Assembly (NCBI RefSeq): GCF_042139015.1
Contig: NZ_JBHIKY010000003.1
Coordinates: forward strand, 186,001-250,000
DNA length: 64,000 nucleotides
Direction of reading: 5' to 3'
Origin: JBHIKY01 sp042139015
Lineage (GTDB): Bacteria > Bacillota > Bacilli > Bacillales > Marinococcaceae
The position numbers and the translations under genes were made by a program. Every line of letters begins with the position of its first letter. The stretch's first letter is position 1. Below, piece by piece: positions 58,849-64,000 of this stretch. The notes under the pieces are model-generated. The model saw only the letters and a list, made by a program, of their open reading frames with translations. It did not search any database and was not told the origin of the DNA.

Positions 58849-61800
58849 TTAAGCTTTCTTCCACTTCACTTTCAGTGTGTATAACGCCGGCACTACTACG
58901 AGAGTCAGAATCGTCGAAAAGACAAGTCCGGATACGATTGCTATACCGAGCGGCTGAAATAAAGGGTTATTTCCAAGGGCGATCGGCAGCACTCCGGCTA
59001 TGGATGTCAGGCTTGTTAAAATAATTGGGCGGAACCTGTCTTTCCCGGATAAAATGACTGCTTCCTGCAGAGGCATGCCGGCACTCCTCCGCTGTTCAAT
59101 GAACTCAATCAGCATGATCCCGTTTCTCACCACAATCCCGGCCAGACTGACGGCGCCCATCATCGACATAAAGCCAAGACCCGTCTGGGTAAGAAATAAA
59201 CCAAGAACCGCACCGGCAACAGCCAGGTAGACCGCACTTAAAATTACAAATGGCATAGTGATCGAGTAAAATTGAACAGCGATAACGATTAAAATGAGAA
59301 ACACGACAAGGATAAAAATCTGGCCGATATTAATAAATACATCTGTACGCTCTGACGTTTCCCCTCCAACGCTGAAAGTGTTTTCCGGATACTGCGCATC
59401 AATGGCTTCAAGCTCTGCTTCTGTCTCGGCCAGTACTGCGTCAGCGCCGCTCTCTCCCGGATAGGCCCGAATAGTTACTGTCCGTTCACCGTTTAGATGC
59501 GGTATCGCCTCGACCGATGCTGACTCCTCTTCAGAGACAAGTTTATCGAGAGAGACGCTGCCGGCTGGTTCAGTAGACGATTCTGATGGCGGCCCGTCTT
59601 CTTCAGAAGATGGTACTCCTCCTCCCTGACCTCTCAGATTGACTGCTTCAAGATCGTCAGCTTCGACGACGCCATCAGTTTGATAAGTCAATCGCATATC
59701 CAGAAGTTCACTTCCCTGCTGCAGATCACCTAATGGCACGCCTTCTCCAAGCAGGCGCAGCTCTTGACTGACCGCTTCAGCGCTGATTCCGTTCTCCTCC
59801 ATGGCCTCCCGTTCCGGTGAAAACCGCAGGGCGGACAGGTCATTCCCGGCATCCATTTCCGTTCCAGTTATGCCCGGCTCGTCTTGAAATATTTCTTCTA
59901 TGGCTGAAGCTTCCTCCAGGATAGAGTCCATACTTTCTCCGCTGACCTCTACCGCTATCGGAGCTCCGACGGGCGGGCCGGATTCAACAATCGAGCCCCT
60001 TGCTTCAATCTCCGGAAAAGCCTGCGGAAGTGTGACGTTCCATTCATTCATCGCTTCGCGGGCAGCGATCTCACTCTGATTTACATAAATTAAGAAGTTA
60101 ATGTCGTTTTCTTCACTATTCGCCGGTCCGTCTCCGGTGCTGAAAATTCGCGGCACTGTCGTGCCTGTGTATGTGGAAACAGAACGGACTTCCTCGTGCT
60201 CATAAAACCACTCTTCGATATCTCTCGCTCTTTCTTCGGATTCTTCCAGCAGAGTTCCCGCTGGCAGAGAGGCTTCCACAAACACCTCTTCTCGGTCTGT
60301 GTCAGGGAAAAACTCAAGCGGTGTAAATGGTATCAGTCCGTAAGCTGCAGTACCGATCACAAATCCACAAATAGAAACGATAAGAGGGCGCTTCACCACA
60401 GAACCAAGCACTCTGCGGCTGTAAGAGTCGGCTGCATTGTCTATCCAGCGGCCAAGAAAGCCAGGGGATTTTCTGTTTCCGGTTTGCGAGCGTGGTGGAT
60501 AAGGGAGTCCGCCTTGCTGCTCTTCTTCCGTTTCTAGTAATGTACGGCCGTGGTTCTCTTTTACTACAGCCTTTCGCTTTTGTTTACGTCCTTCGATTAC
60601 TGCCCTGTAAATCGGAATAATCAGCAAAGCAACCAGTGTCGATGCCAGGATGGTCGAAATAAGTACGGTGGGCAGCGGGCGGATAAAGGCGCCGGACGAC
60701 CCTGGAAGCAGGAGCAGAGGCAAAAACGTAAACACAACTGTCAATGTCGAAGTAATCACAGATGCTGCGACCTGCCGGACCCCGCTCACGGAAGCCACAG
60801 CGGCTGATTCTCCTTGACGAAGACGCCGGTCAATATTTTCATTTACGACGATCGCATCGTCCACTAAAATCCCTAGAGAGATAATAAAGGCAATCAATGA
60901 AATCTGATCGAGCCCGACTCCCGCATAAGGGAGAACAATCATACCAACAGCCAGGGAGGACGGAATGGCAATCGCTACCGAAAAAGCAGTCGATAAGTTC
61001 AGCCCCACCGAACAAACGACAATAACAGAAATAAATGAAATGCTGAATGCGATCGCAAGGTTGGTAAAGAGCTCTGAAACAAGATCTCCCTGGGTATACA
61101 GCTGTTCAATTTCTGCCCCTGCAGGAAGCTCCTCTTCAAATTGATCCATGAGTGGATCAAGCCTTTCCTGCGCTGTCGGCACACTTGCACCATCTGCCAG
61201 AAAAAATGTCAAAGATAAGGCTGGTTCTCCTTCGAAGGCTGCAGATTTTTCTCTTGGCTGGTACGTATCTTCTATTTCAGCAATATTATCGAGTTGTACT
61301 GTATCTCCATCTTCGGACGTACCGACGGAAAGGTCTTCAAAATCAGAAGCATCTTTCATCGTTTCCAAAATGATGCGCTGCCTTTCATTGCCGCGTTCCC
61401 AATTTCCAGGTGGAAGAGCGGCTGTTTCTCCGTTAATAGCTCCAATAACCTGAGACGAAATAATATTGTTATCTTCCATCGCTTCCGGGTCAAGAGAGAA
61501 AAGAAGCTCTGACTCCAGTGCCCCTTCTACAGCGATATCGGAAATTTCCGGCAGGGAGGTAAAATCCCGTCGCCAGTTCTCAAGCAGACGATCCATCTCG
61601 GGAAGGAGAGCTTCTTCATCGAGAGTAATTTGATAAATTGAAAGCCCCTGTTCGCTTAAATCATTATTTATGTCCGGAGTTTCGATATCATCCGGAAATT
61701 GAGAAGAGGCATCATTGATTCGCTGTTCAATATCATTCCAGACGGCATCTCTGTTGGAGAGTCCCTCTTCAAGCTCAATTGTCAACGACGAAAAGCCGGG

Positions 61801-62049
61801 ACTTGATACAGAGGAAACATTCGTAATTTCCTGGACATCCTGAAGCTCCTGTTCGAGCGGGTTGGTAATGGAAGCCTCTACTTCTTCGGCTTCAGCACCG
61901 GGATAAACCGTATTTACCTGGCCGACAGGCGGCTCGATAGCCGGAATTTCTTTTTGAGGCAGTTGAAAAAATGTCAGCACGCCGACGATAACAAGCATAA
62001 AGAAAAACAGCAGTGTAATCTTCTTTTTTGTGATCAGCCAGTTCAGCAT
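58849..62049 (-). CDS. RND-family efflux transporter (SwrC/AcrB type)
   Basis: A 1066-residue proton-driven pump with 12 membrane helices and two large outer loops, typical of AcrB/HAE1 proteins. Marks: NTVYPGAEAEEVEASITNPLEQELQDV, the first loop up to ~330, ILVDDAIVVNENIDRRLRQG (motif A), LPLLLLPGS, then the second half with PLEFFPDTDREEVFVEASLPAGT and GIVVRNGIMLIEFIEQRR. The second loop has an acidic insert (SSEEDGPPSESSTEP). B. subtilis SwrC exports surfactin and aids swarming; the substrate here is unknown. No membrane-fusion protein gene is adjacent. Confidence 0.92.
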   Translation of the reverse strand: MLNWLITKKKITLLFFFMLVIVGVLTFFQLPQKEIPAIEPPVGQVNTVYPGAEAEEVEASITNPLEQELQDVQEITNVSSVSSPGFSSLTIELEEGLSNRDAVWNDIEQRINDASSQFPDDIETPDINNDLSEQGLSIYQITLDEEALLPEMDRLLENWRRDFTSLPEISDIAVEGALESELLFSLDPEAMEDNNIISSQVIGAINGETAALPPGNWERGNERQRIILETMKDASDFEDLSVGTSEDGDTVQLDNIAEIEDTYQPREKSAAFEGEPALSLTFFLADGASVPTAQERLDPLMDQFEEELPAGAEIEQLYTQGDLVSELFTNLAIAFSISFISVIVVCSVGLNLSTAFSVAIAIPSSLAVGMIVLPYAGVGLDQISLIAFIISLGILVDDAIVVNENIDRRLRQGESAAVASVSGVRQVAASVITSTLTVVFTFLPLLLLPGSSGAFIRPLPTVLISTILASTLVALLIIPIYRAVIEGRKQKRKAVVKENHGRTLLETEEEQQGGLPYPPRSQTGNRKSPGFLGRWIDNAADSYSRRVLGSVVKRPLIVSICGFVIGTAAYGLIPFTPLEFFPDTDREEVFVEASLPAGTLLEESEERARDIEEWFYEHEEVRSVSTYTGTTVPRIFSTGDGPANSEENDINFLIYVNQSEIAAREAMNEWNVTLPQAFPEIEARGSIVESGPPVGAPIAVEVSGESMDSILEEASAIEEIFQDEPGITGTEMDAGNDLSALRFSPEREAMEENGISAEAVSQELRLLGEGVPLGDLQQGSELLDMRLTYQTDGVVEADDLEAVNLRGQGGGVPSSEEDGPPSESSTEPAGSVSLDKLVSEEESASVEAIPHLNGERTVTIRAYPGESGADAVLAETEAELEAIDAQYPENTFSVGGETSERTDVFINIGQIFILVVFLILIVIAVQFYSITMPFVILSAVYLAVAGAVLGLFLTQTGLGFMSMMGAVSLAGIVVRNGIMLIEFIEQRRSAGMPLQEAVILSGKDRFRPIILTSLTSIAGVLPIALGNNPLFQPLGIAIVSGLVFSTILTLVVVPALYTLKVKWKKA

Positions 62050-62131
62050 AAAGTTCTCTCCTTTGCAGCTCTACCACACTGTGATAAGTCTTACCCAATA
62101 TTTGTACAACAAAATAATAACCATTGTGGGA

Positions 62132-62163
62132 TTTTTTGTGGGGTCTGGCCCTCCACAAAAAAA
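62132..62163. other. Hairpin with A/T-rich stem upstream of the RND gene
   Basis: TTTTTTGTGG / CCACAAAAAA, ten base pairs with GGTC..GGCCCT in the loop. The T-run is inside the stem, so it is not a standard terminator. It lies in the divergent region between the RND pump and the RAYT gene. Near 62235 an AAAGGAGG box lacks a start codon. Confidence 0.4.
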
Positions 62164-62431
62164 ACCACTGAGTTTTTTGAAATTTATTGATGACAAATGT
62201 TTTAGCATCTGGTATATTTAGGATATTCTTACTAGAAAGGAGGACCGTACCGGGCACAAAGTTTTATCACCAACCCAGCCGGCCGTGGCAGCCCCCTCTG
62301 TTTCCAGGCCATATTTTTGCTGACACCTTCTGCTGCTATTGTTTCCTCTCCCCGTAATGACTTGGTTTCCATCCGATTTACTACCTGCTCAAGCCAGCAA
62401 TACTGCGATTCACCAGGAGGTAATATATGCC

Positions 62432-63019
62432 TTGACAAGAAAATATCGCATCCGGCATCCAGGACTTACGTATCACATTGTCGCACGTGGTATACGACAG
62501 TCAAATCTTTTCTTGGATACAAAAGATTTTGGACATTATTTGTATCTGCTTACCAAATCAAAAGAAGTATACGATTATGACCTCCACGCTTACTGCCTCA
62601 TGTCAAACCACATTCATCTTTTAATCGAAACCTTCACCGACGATATTTCCTCGATTATGCACCGGCTCCAGACAAATTATGCTATCTATTTTAATAGCAA
62701 ATACAAGGTAAACGGCCATGTTTTTCAAGGGAGATTTTATTCGGACCCTATGAAGGATGAAACACACTTTTTTGAAGTGGGACGTTATATTCACCTCAAT
62801 CCTGTACTGGCCGAAATTACTGCCGATCCAGCTGACTACAGGTGGTGCAGTGCCAGGACATACCTTCTTCCCATGCCGGAGGATCAGCCTCAGCACCCGC
62901 TTTTAAGCATTTCCCGCACACTGCATCTATTCCCCTCTCCACGGCATGACCAGTACCGAAGCTATTTATTTCAGCGTCTGAAAGACTCAGACTTATCTTT
63001 GCCGTGTCATCCTATCTAA
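62432..63019 (+). CDS. REP-associated tyrosine transposase (RAYT), Y1_Tnp family
   Basis: A 195-residue IS200/IS605-related single-domain transposase. The start is TTG at 62432, 11 bases after AGGAGG, giving MTRKYRIRHPGLTYHIVARGIRQ, the typical RAYT opening. The HUH motif appears as CLMSNHIHLLIE, and YIHLNPV and DYRWCSARTYL are family blocks. RAYT proteins act on REP-type hairpin repeats rather than moving themselves as an IS. It shares a short junction with ssbB: its stop at 63019 is 14 bases before the next start. Confidence 0.9.
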   Translation: MTRKYRIRHPGLTYHIVARGIRQSNLFLDTKDFGHYLYLLTKSKEVYDYDLHAYCLMSNHIHLLIETFTDDISSIMHRLQTNYAIYFNSKYKVNGHVFQGRFYSDPMKDETHFFEVGRYIHLNPVLAEITADPADYRWCSARTYLLPMPEDQPQHPLLSISRTLHLFPSPRHDQYRSYLFQRLKDSDLSLPCHPI

Positions 63020-63033
63020 TAAGGAGGCTGTTT

Positions 63034-63462
63034 ATGTTTAACCAAGTAACACTAGTCGGCCGTTTTACGAAGGACCCGGTATTGACGTATACCAATGATG
63101 GTACTGCCGTTTGTAACTTTGTCCTTGCAGTGCAGCGGTCTTTCCGGAACCAGCATGGAGATTTTGACGCGGATTTTGTACCAGTGACCCTATGGAGAAA
63201 GCAAGCAGAAAATACCTCCTTGTACTGTCATAAAGGAGCCCTTGTCGGAATCAATGGAAGAATCAATACAAGACTTTATGAAAATAAAGATCAGCAGCGT
63301 GTGCAGGCCATTGAAGTCAATGCCGACCAGATTCGATTTTTAAAGCTGAATCCTTCCCAGTCAGCATCTATTCAGGAGAAAAATAAATCTGATGTTCAAC
63401 CTCATGGTGCTTCCAGCGATAAAATTGCAGAACCTTCTGCATCGGAAACACCAGCAGTATAG
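63034..63462 (+). CDS. ssbB: Single-stranded DNA-binding protein, SsbB-like
   Basis: A 142-residue protein with an OB fold over residues 1-104: MFNQVTLVGRFTKDPVLTYTNDGTAVCNFVLAV and VTLWRKQAENTSLYCHKGALVGINGRI. The C-terminal ~35 residues are polar and end SASETPAV: the acidic DDDLPF-type tip that recruits replication partners is missing, as in competence-associated SsbB of B. subtilis. Start: ATG at 63034, six bases after AAGGAGG. Likely protects incoming single-stranded DNA during transformation; comK and comFA/FC are in the same window. Confidence 0.88.
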   Translation: MFNQVTLVGRFTKDPVLTYTNDGTAVCNFVLAVQRSFRNQHGDFDADFVPVTLWRKQAENTSLYCHKGALVGINGRINTRLYENKDQQRVQAIEVNADQIRFLKLNPSQSASIQEKNKSDVQPHGASSDKIAEPSASETPAV

Positions 63463-63600
63463 CAGTCAGATTTCCCACCAGCGGCTGTCTTCCCTAAAAC
63501 AGTCCAACCTACTTAATGTTTATTTGCCCCGCTTTCCCTCATTTCCCCTCCTTTTGCCCATCACTTCCTGCCAGGGAAGAGGTGGGCGACCTTTTTGATA

Positions 63601-63647
63601 ATGACACTCGTGTCATTTTACTGCATAATTTATGACACAAGTGTCGT
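63601..63647. promoter_or_regulatory. Two 16-bp palindromes, TetR-type operator candidates
   Basis: ATGACAC-TC-GTGTCAT (63601-63616) and ATGACAC-AA-GTGTCGT (63632-63647), centres 31 bp apart, three helical turns. TetR-family proteins often bind such paired palindromes. They lie downstream of the partial TetR gene and after ssbB, with no gene obviously driven from here. Confidence 0.5.
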
Positions 63648-63693
63648 TTTGTAGATATATAGCCGTTATGCAAAACTTATAAACATGTTAAAC

Positions 63694-63999
63694 TTACTTT
63701 GCCATTCCGTTCATTAAAACATTATAAATGGCTGACACCCATTCTTGTTTAGATAATCTTGTATTAGGCGCTTTTACCATCGCCATAATGATACCGCTTA
63801 GTCCGGTTACCGGTATATCTCTGCGAAGTAACTCTAACTGCTGTCCTTCATTTATCAAGCGCTCCACTCTTTCATTCAGCTCTTGAAAGAAACCAAAGAG
63901 CTTTTGAACGTTTGCTTCTACGAGCGGAGAAGCATGATGATCTAAAACAGGCAGAATCTGCAGAGCCTGATGAATGTCTGAATATTCGACCCAAATCTG
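63694..63999 (-). CDS. TetR-family regulator, C-terminal fragment
   Basis: The frame from the right edge to the stop at 63694-63696 (about 101 codons visible) reads as the ligand-binding helices of a TetR protein: QALQILPVLDHHASPLVEANVQKLFGFFQELNERVERLI and LSGIIMAMVKAPNTRLSKQEWVSAIYNVLMNGMAK. The DNA-binding N-terminus is outside the window. Two palindromes just beyond its stop may be its target. Confidence 0.7.
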   Translation of the reverse strand, partial: QIWVEYSDIHQALQILPVLDHHASPLVEANVQKLFGFFQELNERVERLINEGQQLELLRRDIPVTGLSGIIMAMVKAPNTRLSKQEWVSAIYNVLMNGMAK

Positions 64000-64000
64000 A

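Noticed and set aside
62301..62370. A third phased TTTCC array near the RAYT gene
   Set aside because: Only three boxes, at 62301, 62342 and 62366, with steps 41 and 24; too few and irregular.
63471..63560. A further TTTCC array after ssbB
   Set aside because: Boxes are irregularly spaced (about 18, 44 and 9 bp), without the 20-bp pitch.

Overview
The window is chromosomal DNA from a member of the Bacillaceae (Bacillota), probably a salt- or alkali-adapted one. The evidence is gene order. Read on the minus strand, degS-degU-degV-comFA-comFC-yvyF-flgM-flgN-flgK-flgL-fliW-csrA-hag-flaG-fliD is the Bacillus late-flagellar/competence block, and yvyE-tagV-tagO lie on its other side as in B. subtilis. 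Secreted proteins are rich in Asp and Glu. Ribosome binding sites are strong AGGAGG types with ATG, GTG and TTG starts. No rRNA, tRNA or CRISPR was seen.

Layout. 1-1.6 kb: start of a sugar ABC transporter (permease fragment and binding lipoprotein). 1.7-15 kb: accessory genes, including an OYE reductase, SelO, an ArsR/AHSA1 pair, two methyltransferases, an SDR, a GNAT, a VOC protein, DUF2200 and a small kinase. Several genes here are broken: a truncated DUF4352 gene, a BceR gene joined out of frame to the end of a BceB permease, and an alcohol dehydrogenase stub. 14.8-28.9 kb: flagellar filament and hook-junction genes, two flagellins, two csrA paralogs, fliW, comK and a LuxR-type regulator. 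29-34.5 kb: comFC, comFA, degV, degU, degS. 34.6-51 kb: cell envelope, with yvyE, an LCP ligase, tagO, lytB-like SpoIID, three SLH-domain proteins and a six-gene polysaccharide operon (pyruvyl transferase to UDP-glucose dehydrogenase). 51.8-55.1 kb: secA2-slaP, the accessory Sec pair for S-layer export. 55-64 kb: decayed IS and MITE-like DNA, VTC protein, galU, a fourth SLH protein, an RND pump, a RAYT transposase, an SsbB-like protein and the end of a TetR gene.

How the parts work together. GalU makes UDP-glucose and Ugd oxidises it. The glycosyltransferases, flippase and pyruvyl transferase would build a pyruvylated anionic wall polymer, which SLH domains bind; SecA2 with SlaP would export S-layer-type proteins. 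The motility genes carry several sigma-D promoters, and both flagellin leaders carry GGA-containing hairpins typical of CsrA control. ComK, ComFA/FC and an SsbB-like protein form a competence set.

The most unusual signals are two. First, a sigma-D-type promoter upstream of the second csrA gene precedes a leader of about 150 nt with three hairpins showing GGA in the loop, ended by an intrinsic terminator whose 5' arm overlaps one of those hairpins: a candidate CsrA-binding decoy RNA and/or CsrA-controlled attenuator. Second, two non-coding arrays (19 and 11 units) of TTTCC/TTATCCAC boxes recur every 20-21 bp, that is every two helical turns, at 24714-25090 and 40261-40480.
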